A DNA stretch of 64,000 nt from Micromonospora citrea (GTDB lineage: Bacteria > Actinomycetota > Actinomycetes > Mycobacteriales > Micromonosporaceae). Below, one piece after another: positions 52,835 to 60,950 of the stretch; the stretch's first letter is position 1; the number at the start of each line of letters is the position of its first letter. The notes beneath the pieces were generated by a model that saw only the letters and a program-made list of their open reading frames with translations, was not told the origin of the DNA and did no database searches. The stretch is from NCBI RefSeq assembly GCF_900090315.1, contig NZ_FMHZ01000002.1, positions 2,768,501 through 2,832,500 of the forward strand, in the 5' to 3' direction. The position numbers were made by a program, and so were the translations under genes.

Positions 52835-53791
52835 ATGACGCACCCGATGTCGCCGCCACCCGGCCGGCACCACATGAACGTCGATGACCGCGGCTGGCCA
52901 GCGGCCGAGCAGCCGCCTCGTGCCCCAACCGGGCAGCAGTACCCGCCACAGCGGTGGACGGAACCTCCGCAGCGGCAGTTGCCGCAGGACCCGCCTCGTC
53001 TGTCGCCACCGGCTTCCGAACGGACTCCACCCCCGCCGGGGCTGCCGGACGAGCCGACCCCCGAGGAGCGCACCTGGGTGGACCTGCGGTTGCAGATCGC
53101 GTCCCGGCTGCGTGCCGTCAACGCCAAACACTGCCACGAGGCGTTCGACCGGTTCGGCAAACGCAACGCGCTCGGCCCGCACGGGGTCGTGCTGTTCTAC
53201 GTCGCCGCCGACCGGCACGCGCCGAACGGCTACCGCCTGATGATCGCGACCCGCCTGTTTCTGGCGGGGCCGGAGTCCGACGACCTGCCCCGGGTGATGC
53301 ATGACTTGACCCGGACGGCCGCCGACAACATCGCCCGCGGCAACAAGCGGGGCCAGCGGTGGGACCCGCGCGGGCCTGAAGGGTCGATGGTCAACGGCGG
53401 TGACCTGGACATGCCCCGCGACGCGACCTACGTCGGCATCGGCGTGAGCACCCTGGACAGCGACGCCGGCCCGTGGCACACCGTCGCCAGTTCCGTGCAC
53501 AATCAGCCGCTGAACACCCCCCACCCGAAGTCGGTGTTCGACCTGGCAGGGCAAGGCATCGCCCTGCTGACCGACGGCACCGCGCTGCGGATGGTGCGCG
53601 ACCCGCACCGGCGCTTCGGCGACGACGGGGTCACCAGCAACAAGAGCCTCGACGCGGGCCGCCGGTGGCCGTACAACCCGTACGCCAACCTCACCGAGCA
53701 GGGTGACCAGGCCCTTCGCGCGGCTTGGGCGCAGCTGACACTGCTGCACAGCACCCTCGCGGAGCACCTACTCGCCAGGCGGCCCGCGTGA
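52835..53791 (+). CDS. Unknown protein of the permease-decarboxylase operon
   Basis: 318 residues, soluble. The first 75 residues are Pro/Gln/Arg-rich (PTGQQYPPQRWTEPPQRQLP). The rest is a compact alpha/beta domain: RTWVDLRLQIASRLRAVNAK, HGVVLFYVAADRHAPNGYRL, RDATYVGIGVSTLDSDAGPW, FDLAGQGIALLTDGTALRMV. I know no family for it. The stop overlaps the decarboxylase start in GTGA and the permease lies 15 bp upstream, so it is made together with both. A regulatory or accessory subunit is possible, but no motif supports any specific role. Confidence 0.75.
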   Translation: MTHPMSPPPGRHHMNVDDRGWPAAEQPPRAPTGQQYPPQRWTEPPQRQLPQDPPRLSPPASERTPPPPGLPDEPTPEERTWVDLRLQIASRLRAVNAKHCHEAFDRFGKRNALGPHGVVLFYVAADRHAPNGYRLMIATRLFLAGPESDDLPRVMHDLTRTAADNIARGNKRGQRWDPRGPEGSMVNGGDLDMPRDATYVGIGVSTLDSDAGPWHTVASSVHNQPLNTPHPKSVFDLAGQGIALLTDGTALRMVRDPHRRFGDDGVTSNKSLDAGRRWPYNPYANLTEQGDQALRAAWAQLTLLHSTLAEHLLARRPA

Positions 53792-55032
53792 CGGGCGGCC
53801 CCACCAACCAGGTCGGGTTCCTCACCGACGATGCCGTCGACCTGGGCGGCTCTCCGGTCGACGCGGAGACGGTGGTTCAGGCGCTGCTCAACCAGGCCAC
53901 CGCCGGGCAGCCCACCGCGATCGGCTTCCCCGGCGCGGTGGACATCGACTACACCCCGGTCATGCCGCTGTTTCGACAGCTGTTCAACAACGTCGGCGAC
54001 CCGGCAACCGACCCCGGCGGCACCGCGCACACCAAGGCCCTGGAACGCGCGGTGATCGACTGGTGCGCCGACCTGATGGCGCTACCCGCCGACGATCGGT
54101 GGGGCTACGTCACCTCCGGCGGCACCGAGGGCAACCTGGCCGCCCTGCACGCCGCGCGCCGCCGCTACCCGGGCGCGGTGGTCTACTACTCCCAGGCCGC
54201 CCACTACTCGATCGGCAAGATCCTCGACATCATCGGCGCCCCGCATGCGCTGGTGGACGTCGACGAGCGCGGCGAGATGGACTACCAACACCTCGCCGCG
54301 CTCGTCGGATGGCGCCGCCACCAGGCGGCGATCGTGGTGGCCACGGCCGGCACGACAATGACCGAGGCCGTCGACGATCCCGCACGCATCGACACCGTCC
54401 TGCGCGAAGTCGGGATCGACCGCCGGCACGTACACGTCGACGCCGCCCTCGCCGGCATCCCACTGGCCCTCGACGGCGCGTTGACTCTCGACGAGAGCAG
54501 CGGCGTGGACACCCTCGCGGTGTCAGGTCACAAGTTCTTCGGAACCCCGATCCCGTGTGGGCTGGTGCTGATGCGCGACAGCATCCGCCGGCCCGGGCGG
54601 CACATCCCCTACACCGCCACCTCCGACACCACCGTCAGCGGGTCCCGATGCGGGCAGGCCACCGCGATGCTGTGGTATGCCATCGCCACCCACGGACGCG
54701 ACGGTCACCGAGCCCGAGCCGCCCGCGCCCGGGACCTGGCCGCGTACGCCGTCGAGCAGCTCGACGCCGTCGGCTGGCCCGCCTGGCGTCACCGCCACGC
54801 CTTCACCGTCGTACTGGCCACCCCGCCCCCCGCGGTGGCGCGAAGGTGGCTGCTCGCCACCGAAGGACAGTGGTCGCACACCATCTGCATGCCGGGCGTC
54901 ACCCGCGGGCAGATCGACGCGCTGGTCACAGACCTCCACACCGCGATTCGCGACGGCGTGACCATTCCAGGACAGCGGCGACCTCCGCAGTCGGCCACCG
55001 TGCGACAGCACGTCGGTGCTGGCGGGCCCTGA
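53788..55032 (+). CDS. Histidine-decarboxylase-like PLP enzyme
   Basis: 414 residues, group II PLP decarboxylase fold. Landmarks are WGYVTSGGTEGNLAALHAAR (phosphate loop), YYSQAAHYSIGKILDIIG with the ring-stacking His, VDAALAG where the PLP-nitrogen Asp sits (HVHVDAALAG), and SGHKFFGTPIPCG with the PLP Lys. The pattern is closest to PLP-dependent histidine decarboxylases of Gram-negative and actinobacterial type; other amino acids remain possible. The GTG overlaps the preceding stop. With the APC permease it forms a probable amino-acid to amine conversion unit inside the tRNA-bounded island. Confidence 0.85.
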   Translation: MTGGPTNQVGFLTDDAVDLGGSPVDAETVVQALLNQATAGQPTAIGFPGAVDIDYTPVMPLFRQLFNNVGDPATDPGGTAHTKALERAVIDWCADLMALPADDRWGYVTSGGTEGNLAALHAARRRYPGAVVYYSQAAHYSIGKILDIIGAPHALVDVDERGEMDYQHLAALVGWRRHQAAIVVATAGTTMTEAVDDPARIDTVLREVGIDRRHVHVDAALAGIPLALDGALTLDESSGVDTLAVSGHKFFGTPIPCGLVLMRDSIRRPGRHIPYTATSDTTVSGSRCGQATAMLWYAIATHGRDGHRARAARARDLAAYAVEQLDAVGWPAWRHRHAFTVVLATPPPAVARRWLLATEGQWSHTICMPGVTRGQIDALVTDLHTAIRDGVTIPGQRRPPQSATVRQHVGAGGP

Positions 55033-55181
55033 CTCAGGCGTACTGATCTGCCGCAATCAGCTCGTTGCGCCGAGTAACAGCGAGCGGCGGCCGGTGCCCG
55101 GACCTACCGAATGCAGCGCGTGGCTCTGCCCACGGCGGAATGTCTTGATTCCGGAGGCGACGGTCGGAGAGGCTCAGGGGC

Positions 55182-55871
55182 GTGCCTGAGCTGATAGACA
55201 TCACGGTCGGTGACCTGCACTTCTCACTGCGGGTATGGCAAGCCGTCGACAAGTACAAGACGCCCGCCGTGCTGCTTCATGCCACCGGAAAGACCGCAAG
55301 CGATTGGGACGTGATCGCCTCGGGCCTGTGTACGGAGCGGACCGTGTACGCCGTCGACCTGCGCGGCCACGGCGCCAGTGACTGGCCCGGCACGTACAGC
55401 CTGAAACTGTTCGCGCAAGACGTCATCGGAATCCTGGACCAGCTGGACATCGGCGCGGTGGACCTGGTCGGCCATTCCCTCGGCGGTCTGGTGGCCTGCC
55501 GGGTGGCCGCCGAATGGCAGGGACACGTCCACAAACTCGTGCTTGAGGACATCGGTTACCCGCACCCTCGACCGCCGGGGCTTCCCGACCGTCCCGCCGG
55601 GGATCTGCCCTTCGACTGGCACATGGTGGAGCAGGTCCGGCCCGAGATCGACGATCCGGATCCAGGATGGGCCGACATCGTCGCCCGGATCACGGCACCC
55701 ACTCTGCTCATCGGCGGCGGAGCAGCGAGCCATGTCCCCCAGGAGCACGTTGCCGAACTATCCGATCGTTTGGCCGACGCCCGGCTGACGACGATCGCGG
55801 CCGGCCATCTGGTGCACGAGACCGTTCCAGACGAGTACCTCAGGACCCTGATCGCATTCCTCACCCAGTGA
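55182..55871 (+). CDS. Alpha/beta hydrolase
   Basis: 229 residues. LLHATGKTASDWDVIASGL opens the fold, YAVDLRGHGASDWPG follows, the nucleophile elbow is VGHSLGGLVA, the acid is expected in LLIGGGAASHVPQEH, and the His lies in AAGHLVHETVP. It is a little shorter than most members, with a small lid. It lies 150 bp after the decarboxylase on the same strand and may or may not share its mRNA. Substrate unknown. Confidence 0.87.
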   Translation: MPELIDITVGDLHFSLRVWQAVDKYKTPAVLLHATGKTASDWDVIASGLCTERTVYAVDLRGHGASDWPGTYSLKLFAQDVIGILDQLDIGAVDLVGHSLGGLVACRVAAEWQGHVHKLVLEDIGYPHPRPPGLPDRPAGDLPFDWHMVEQVRPEIDDPDPGWADIVARITAPTLLIGGGAASHVPQEHVAELSDRLADARLTTIAAGHLVHETVPDEYLRTLIAFLTQ

Positions 55872-55910
55872 TCGACGCCCATCCCTATCGCCGCCGAGCG
55901 AACGCGCTGG

Positions 55911-56255
55911 CTAGGCGTCCTCCTCGTCAAACGGCTCGTCACTCCACCGCCACCACGCCTCGTTGCCATCGATGTGAAGAAGGAACTCTGGAACCTCCTG
56001 GCCCTCCGGGTACCGAAGCGTCACGGCGTTTCGGACTGCCTCGTACGCGCGCTCCCAGGACTCGGCATCCTCATCGATACCATCGAGCAGCCGCAGTTCC
56101 TCGGCGAAGAGCGGCCGGACCTCAGCGAGCCCCTCCCTCGGGTTGACACGAGCGTTCAGCCACGGAAAGTCGCCGCCGGTCACCACGAGATCAGCAAGTA
56201 CCCCGCCGTCGTCGCGCCGGTGCAGCGTCCAAGCGCCGCCGTGATGATCACTCAC
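55911..56255 (-). CDS. Small acidic hypothetical protein
   Basis: 114 residues. GAWTLHRRDDGGVLADLVVTG and DFPWLNARVNPREGLAEVRP open the protein, and an acidic WRWSDEPFDEEDA end closes it. Similar short proteins are frequent in Streptomyces and relatives, often near mobile or immunity loci, without known function. The GTG at 56255 opens the frame. It converges on the hydrolase gene, with 39 bp between stops. Confidence 0.65.
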   Translation of the reverse strand: MSDHHGGAWTLHRRDDGGVLADLVVTGGDFPWLNARVNPREGLAEVRPLFAEELRLLDGIDEDAESWERAYEAVRNAVTLRYPEGQEVPEFLLHIDGNEAWWRWSDEPFDEEDA

Positions 56256-56347
56256 GATGACGACATTACGTAGCGACTGCAGGGGATTCCCCGCCGACCC
56301 GTACCCGGCTTCGGCTTCGCCACTGGTAGCACCTCGGCCATGGTCAG

Positions 56348-56686
56348 ATGCACGCTCAGGCGATGAAGAAGTTCGCCGAGTCCAAGGATGACCTCTACTT
56401 TCAACTCGCGGCGAACTTCCTCTTCGAGCCCGACATGATGGCCAAGTGGGAGGACGCGAGCGACGCCTCTACCGCGGCAGCTGTGTCGTGGTTCCGTACC
56501 CGGGAAAGCCTGCCCGGCGTCCTGCAGCAGTGGCGAGTCGCTGGCGCGCGCCGAGTCCGCGACAGCAGGGGCCGGCGCCCTCGCATCTCGGACGCGGCCA
56601 TTGTTCCTCAGCGCGACGAGGCTGCCATCCGTCGACGCCAGGAAGCCGAGTCGGCCCTACGGAAGGGGCGTCGCAAGAAGCGATGA
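56348..56686 (+). CDS. Small basic hypothetical protein
   Basis: 112 residues. It starts MHAQAMKKFAESKDDLYFQL and continues LFEPDMMAKWEDASDASTAA; the last 50 residues are highly basic (RRQEAESALRKGRRKKR). No motif is recognised. It is the last frame before the right attachment repeat. No clear ribosome site precedes the ATG, so this may be a small nucleic-acid-binding protein of the element or a remnant. Confidence 0.45.
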   Translation: MHAQAMKKFAESKDDLYFQLAANFLFEPDMMAKWEDASDASTAAAVSWFRTRESLPGVLQQWRVAGARRVRDSRGRRPRISDAAIVPQRDEAAIRRRQEAESALRKGRRKKR

Positions 56687-56825
56687 GCCTGTACATGCAG
56701 CAGCCGCAACGCATCAGCTGATCTTCAGCAAGCGATCGCAGCAGGGCAGCACAGCGACCGGCACGCAATGGCGGAAAACAAGGAAGCGCAGGTCATCAAC
56801 CTGGGGATGCAGACGGAGCGTCGGG

Positions 56826-56887
56826 TTAGGAAACCGTTGCTCTATCCCCTGAGCTACGGGGGCGCGAGCGCCTAGTGTAGCGACCTG
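56826..56887. repeat. Right 62-bp attachment-site repeat
   Basis: Perfect copy of 46612-46673. It contains the tRNA-Arg 5' half up to the anticodon loop and its upstream flank, but the 3' half of the tRNA is absent. Diverged similarity to 46674-46900 continues to about 57080. The gap 56688-57060 holds only this material. Confidence 0.85.
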
Positions 56888-57060
56888 GGGTTCACCCGGG
56901 GTGGGAGGGAGTGGCACAGGTTCACCCACGTCACCCGGACCCCTGTTCTCTCAGCCCAGCCACGCCCCGAGCACACGAACCCCGGTCCGCGACAGGCGTC
57001 GCACGGGGTGACTCGCGTTGGCACCGGTTAGCACCGGTTGGAGAGCGCACAACGCGCGAA

Positions 57061-57600
57061 TCACCCAAGATCATGATGCGCACTCCCCGGGCAAGGCCCG
57101 CCGGCCGGCAGTAGCGCGGGTCGGCGGCAACCCTCCGCGAGCTTCGTTCGCCGGCTCAGCTCAGACGCCCGACGCAGGGCCAGCGTTCGGGATGAGTCCG
57201 GCACGACACGCAGCACCCGGATCAACCGCGGGCTGCGGGCGAGGATCTCGGTGGCCGTCCGCCCGACCACCACGCCGGCGGCACGTTGCCCGGGCAGGTT
57301 CACGGTCTGCTGCCGTGCGGCTCCCACCATCGCCTCGGCGACCGGAACGGCGTTAATGACGTGGCCGCGTCGGAGCAGGGCGGTGATCCGGTCGACGCCG
57401 GCGTGCCGGATCGCGGCCGGGGTCTGCCAGCAGGCGATCGGACCCTTCCGGTTGAGCTCTACGGCTCGCTCCAGGGCGGGGCTGATGCCGGTGAGTAGTT
57501 CCTGCAACCGGAACAGGGTGGCGATGCGCTGCCCGACGAGGTCGGCGCGGTAGCTGGTCAGGACGGTCAGCTCGGCGAGAATCTCGGGTCCTGTCGGCCT
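57061..57600 (-). mobile_element. IS110-family transposase remnant
   Basis: The minus strand encodes ELTVLTSYRADLVGQRIATL, FRLQELLTGISPALERAVEL, then KGPIACWQTPAAIRHAGVDR and further IS110-like sequence. This is the middle of an IS110 transposase between the DEDD catalytic part and the C-terminal domain; both of those are missing. Its 5' boundary coincides with the stop of the 57599 gene. No inverted ends were expected or seen. Confidence 0.75.
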
Positions 57601-57961
57601 ATCGCAGCCACCGCAGTGCGGCGTCGGCGGCGCCGTCGGGGGTGCTGTTGAAGGCGATGGCCGCGCCGGGGGAATGTTGCCGGATCAGGTTGATCACCTT
57701 TTCGAAGAACTCAAGCAATGGTTCGTGCTTGCGGATACCGCCTCCCACCACCACGCAGGCGTAGTCCTTTCGGGCCAGCGCCTCGATGATCACACTTTCG
57801 GCATTCTCGTCGGGTGCCACCAAGCACAGATCGGCCTCGATGCCATGATCTTCGAACCGAGCCTGACCACGGGCAATTGCCTTCACAACCGGCTCAGGAT
57901 TCCAGCCCGGGATTTTGGCGGGATCGAGACCGACCACCAGGACTGCCCCAGTGCCATGCAT
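57599..57961 (-). CDS. Conserved hypothetical Rossmann-like protein
   Basis: 120 residues. AVLVVGLDPAKIPGWNPEPV, IARGQARFEDHGIEADLCLV and YACVVVGGGIRKHEPLLEFF show a small alternating alpha/beta protein. Close relatives are widespread in Streptomyces and related genera as unnamed proteins. GGAGG stands seven bases before the ATG. The very end (LRWLR and stop) meets the IS110 remnant, so the natural C-terminus may have been cut slightly, though the length is similar to relatives. Confidence 0.75.
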   Translation of the reverse strand: MHGTGAVLVVGLDPAKIPGWNPEPVVKAIARGQARFEDHGIEADLCLVAPDENAESVIIEALARKDYACVVVGGGIRKHEPLLEFFEKVINLIRQHSPGAAIAFNSTPDGAADAALRWLR

Positions 57962-58399
57962 CCTTCCACCTCCAGGAAACGGTCTGGCTCAGCATCGCGA
58001 CTTGTGGCACGAGCCGGCCGAGCACCATCGTCGTGCTTGAAGGACGCCTCTCACCTTTCTGATGCTGTCACAGATGGCATCAAACGCGCTGGATAGGACT
58101 AGCGACGGTCGTGCCAGCGGATGTCGCCGGGTCGGCGTGGCCAGTCAGAGTGAGCAACGACTTGCGGCCGTCTCGCGTACGGCAAGGTTGCGTCCAGGGA
58201 ATTGGTGTACGACTGGCCAGGACCTGCCACACCGCCTCGGTGTCGGCGGCGTCGGTGTAGGCGTCGCGCCCGTTCCATGCGTCCATGAGTGCCCATGCCA
58301 GCGCATCGGTGACCTTAGGTAACCGCAAATGTGAGACAGGGCCGTTATTTGTACAGTCCAGCCCGTCAGGGTGGTGCGGGCGATCGGGAAGGTTCGACG
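57962..58399. other. Intergenic with unassigned minus-strand frame
   Basis: Between about 58090 and 58340 the minus strand reads LRLPKVTDALAWALMDAWNG and YTDAADTEAVWQVLASRTPI without a usable start codon. It looks like former coding sequence; no family recognised. GGAAGG just before 58400 is the ribosome site of the next gene. Confidence 0.4.
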
Positions 58400-59062
58400 A
58401 TGACGGAGTTCGAAGATCTACGGCTCGCGGTCTACCGCTCGTTCGCCCGCACCGGGCGCGCGCCGAGTGCCGAGGACCTGGCGGCGACAACCGAGGCGGA
58501 CATCGGAACGGTACGGGCCGGGCTGGCCGAGCTCGCCCGTACCCGCCACGTCGCCCTCGACGAGGCGGGGCGAATCGTCATGGCGCATCCGTTCTCGGCC
58601 GTACCGCTGGGCTTCGCGGTGATGGGCCGACGGACGCTGTGGTGGGGCGGCTGCGCCTGGGACTCGTTCGCGCTGCCGCAGTTGCTCCGCGAGGAAGGCG
58701 AGGTCCTCGTCTCCACCCGCTGCCCCGCCTGCTCCCGCCCGCACGCCTGGAACGTCGGCGCCGACGGCCCACCCGACGGCGACCAGGTCGCCCACTTCCT
58801 CGTGCCCGTCACACGAATGTGGGACGACGTCGTCCGCACCTGCGGGCACCAGCGGCTGTTCTGTTCCACCGAGTGCGTCGACGCGTGGTGTCACCAGACC
58901 GGGTCCACCCGCGGCTACGTGATGGACCTGCCCACCCTCTGGCGGCTGGCCGCCCACTGGTACGACGGACGCCTCGACCGCGGCTACCGCAGACGGGAAC
59001 CGGAAGCCGCCAAGGAATACCTGCGCGGTGTGGGACTCTCCGGCCTGTTCTGGGGGCTGTGA
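58400..59062 (+). CDS. Alkylmercury-lyase (MerB)-like protein
   Basis: 220 residues. An N-terminal winged-helix-like region (about 1-60; AVYRSFARTGRAPSAEDLAA) is followed by the MerB core: HPFSAVPLGFAVM and WWGGCAWDSFALPQLL, with the Cys-x-x-Asp that in MerB cleaves the C-Hg bond. A further Cys cluster is RLFCSTECVDAWC, in the region of MerB's second Cys. No merR, merA or merT is nearby, so mercury may not be the substrate. Such stand-alone homologues occur in many actinobacteria. GGAAGG lies seven bases before the ATG. Confidence 0.8.
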   Translation: MTEFEDLRLAVYRSFARTGRAPSAEDLAATTEADIGTVRAGLAELARTRHVALDEAGRIVMAHPFSAVPLGFAVMGRRTLWWGGCAWDSFALPQLLREEGEVLVSTRCPACSRPHAWNVGADGPPDGDQVAHFLVPVTRMWDDVVRTCGHQRLFCSTECVDAWCHQTGSTRGYVMDLPTLWRLAAHWYDGRLDRGYRRREPEAAKEYLRGVGLSGLFWGL

Positions 59063-59574
59063 GCGCCCCGAGTCTACGGTTACTGATGCCGCGCCCGTTC
59101 GACCCGCCCATCGGCGAGGCGGGAGCGAATGACACCTCGAAGGTCAGCCACAGGCACGGCGGAACACACTCAGCCATACCCACCCCAGCCTGCGGGAGCG
59201 GCCGGGCCCGCCCCTCACCGTCGCCGGCGGACACCGCGGACACGTGCCCGCCTAACCGAGGTCCACGACTTCCACGACCCGGCCACCCCCATCCTCGCCG
59301 CCTCACCTTCACGCCGCATGCCCGGATACCGGACCCTCGGCTTCGCCAGAACATAGGTGCATCCGCCTGAATTGCGGATTGCAGGTCAGCAAGGACGGGC
59401 GGAGCTGGAGCATCGGCGCCGCCGGCGCCGACGTGGATCGGATCGCCGGTCACACCACTGCCGGCGTCTCGATCACCACCACCATCCCGCCAGTGTTCGA
59501 CGCCTACGCCACCACTCACCAGACCGACGACGTCACCGCCGCCGCCCACGAGCATGCCCTGACGGGATGCCCGC
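59063..59574. other. Intergenic with short orphan frame
   Basis: A plus-strand frame at about 59379-59594 reads DRIAGHTTAGVSITTTIPPV and then HQTDDVTAAAHEHALTGCPL. Its amino-acid pattern looks protein-like, but it has no ribosome site and overlaps the end of the TetR gene. The remainder is low in features. Confidence 0.35.
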
Positions 59575-60180
59575 TCATGCGGTCGGGGTGTTGAGGACGC
59601 AGTCAACGGCCGTGTACAGAGTTTCGGTTTCGGACTTCAGGATCGAGTCCTCGGCGGGCAGGGCTCGTTCGATGGAGAGCCCTTGGAGGACGGTGAGCAG
59701 GAATCTCACCCGGCGTGCGTGGTCTTCCCTGGGAAGCGCGCCTTCGTCAGCGAGAACCGTCAGCCAGTACTCGACACGGCGCCACCCTTCCCGCTCCAAG
59801 GCGAGATACGCCGCGCGCACCTCCTCGGTCGGTTCGGGTGCGATGAACATCTGGTACGCCCTGCCCCACGCCTCACGTGCTTGCTCCCCTACGCCGGCGG
59901 GGGCGAGCACTTGCCGGAGACAGTTGACCAGTCGATCCCGGGCGGGTAGCGATCGGTCGTGGATCGGGTCATCAGGGAACATCCGGTCGTAGATTCTGGC
60001 GAGCACGGCGTCCTGCAGCGCGCGCTGGGTCGGAAAGTGGAACCTGAGCGAGCCCGTGCTCACCCCGGCCCGTGCCGCGACCGCACGCACGCTCAGCCGC
60101 GTAGTCACATCCTCTGCGAGCATCGCCGCCGCAGCCGCGAGAATCCGCTCCCGTGAGCCGGTGCTTACGTCCTGTGTCAT
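59575..60180 (-). CDS. TetR-family transcriptional regulator
   Basis: 201 residues. The helix-turn-helix lies at about 10-56: RERILAAAAAMLAEDVTTRL, SVRAVAARAGVSTGSLRFHF. A ligand-binding domain follows (LVNCLRQVLAPAG, FLLTVLQGLSIERALPAED). GGAGG stands six bases before the ATG at 60180. The gene diverges from the 60279 operon, and the 98-bp space between contains at least two long palindromes with CTAGCAC half-sites. It most likely represses itself and that operon. Confidence 0.92.
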   Translation of the reverse strand: MTQDVSTGSRERILAAAAAMLAEDVTTRLSVRAVAARAGVSTGSLRFHFPTQRALQDAVLARIYDRMFPDDPIHDRSLPARDRLVNCLRQVLAPAGVGEQAREAWGRAYQMFIAPEPTEEVRAAYLALEREGWRRVEYWLTVLADEGALPREDHARRVRFLLTVLQGLSIERALPAEDSILKSETETLYTAVDCVLNTPTA

Positions 60181-60203
60181 CCGCCACCTCCTAGCACATC
60201 GTA

Positions 60204-60220
60204 CTAGCACACTGTGCTAG
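60204..60220. promoter_or_regulatory. TetR operator palindrome 1
   Basis: CTAGCACACTGTGCTAG is a perfect 8-bp inverted repeat around a central C. A further CTAGCAC half-site begins at 60191, closer to the TetR start. Confidence 0.65.
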
Positions 60221-60226
60221 CGTTGC

Positions 60227-60247
60227 CACTAGCACAGCGTGTTAGTG
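60227..60247. promoter_or_regulatory. TetR operator palindrome 2
   Basis: A 21-bp imperfect inverted repeat: CACTAGCACA and CGTGTTAGTG around a central G, with 8 of 10 positions matching. It has the same half-site as palindrome 1 and lies 23 bp from it centre to centre. Confidence 0.6.
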
Positions 60248-60278
60248 AGAAGCGGCGGTCAACGGCGAGCGAGGAAAC

Positions 60279-60929
60279 GTGATCGAGGACTGGCGGCGAC
60301 GGCGGACAGCCAAGCGCATCAAGAGCGGAGACGGGCGGGCATTGAAACGCCTCCGCTGGTGGCAGCTACCCTTCCGCGCATTGTTCTACCTCCCGCTGCC
60401 CAACCGGGATGGCCGGCAGACGGTGTATGCCGTCGACATCCCACGCCGGACTGACCCGGAAGGCGGCAAGGCGAGAGCGCACCTGTATCTCGACGGCAGA
60501 CACCACGCCGAGTCCAAGCTCCCGGCAGCCTTCCCCGTCGAGGGCGGCACCATCCACGTGGCGATCAGTGCATTCGGGCTCAAGCGCTGCCACTACGTCA
60601 CCACCGCCGGCGCGGAGCACCGGCTCATTCCTGATCCGAAGTCCGCCGAAGGACGCCGTGCCCGCGTCGAACGCGAGCACCCGACGCTGAGCCGCTCGAT
60701 CAGTCTCCTCTCGGTGCTGATGCTCCTCATCGGCGTGGGCCTGAATCTGCTGCAACTCGCCGAACCGATTTCGCAGATCCCCCCGATCGCCGAAAACATC
60801 GGAACCTTCGAATCGCCCGTACACCTACCGGTCTGGCTCAACTTCGCCCTCGCCGTCGGGGCCATTCTGGGGAGCAGTGAGCGGGCACTCCGCCTGCGTC
60901 ACAGCGTGCTCGACCAAGTCGGGAAGTAA
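60279..60929 (+). CDS. Membrane-associated hypothetical protein
   Basis: 216 residues. A basic start (DWRRRRTAKRIKSGDGRALK) precedes a soluble domain (about 35-135; GRQTVYAVDIPRRTDPEGGK, LYLDGRHHAESKLPAAFPVE) and two membrane helices (about 143-163 and 183-203; LLSVLMLLIGVGLNLLQL). AGGA lies near the GTG start. It is the first gene after the TetR operators; the CPBP protease gene follows 21 bp later, so the two form one regulated operon. No family recognised. Confidence 0.75.
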   Translation: MIEDWRRRRTAKRIKSGDGRALKRLRWWQLPFRALFYLPLPNRDGRQTVYAVDIPRRTDPEGGKARAHLYLDGRHHAESKLPAAFPVEGGTIHVAISAFGLKRCHYVTTAGAEHRLIPDPKSAEGRRARVEREHPTLSRSISLLSVLMLLIGVGLNLLQLAEPISQIPPIAENIGTFESPVHLPVWLNFALAVGAILGSSERALRLRHSVLDQVGK

Positions 60930-60950
60930 CCGTATGCACAAGAGGAAGTC

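Noticed and set aside
46993..56825. Complete conjugative element of the AICE type
   Set aside because: Only the recombinase is recognisable. No replication initiator, FtsK-like transfer protein or excisionase could be supported, so I call it an island only.
56768..56875. 35-codon frame through the right attachment repeat
   Set aside because: Most of it is translated tRNA sequence. A matching false frame exists at the left copy.
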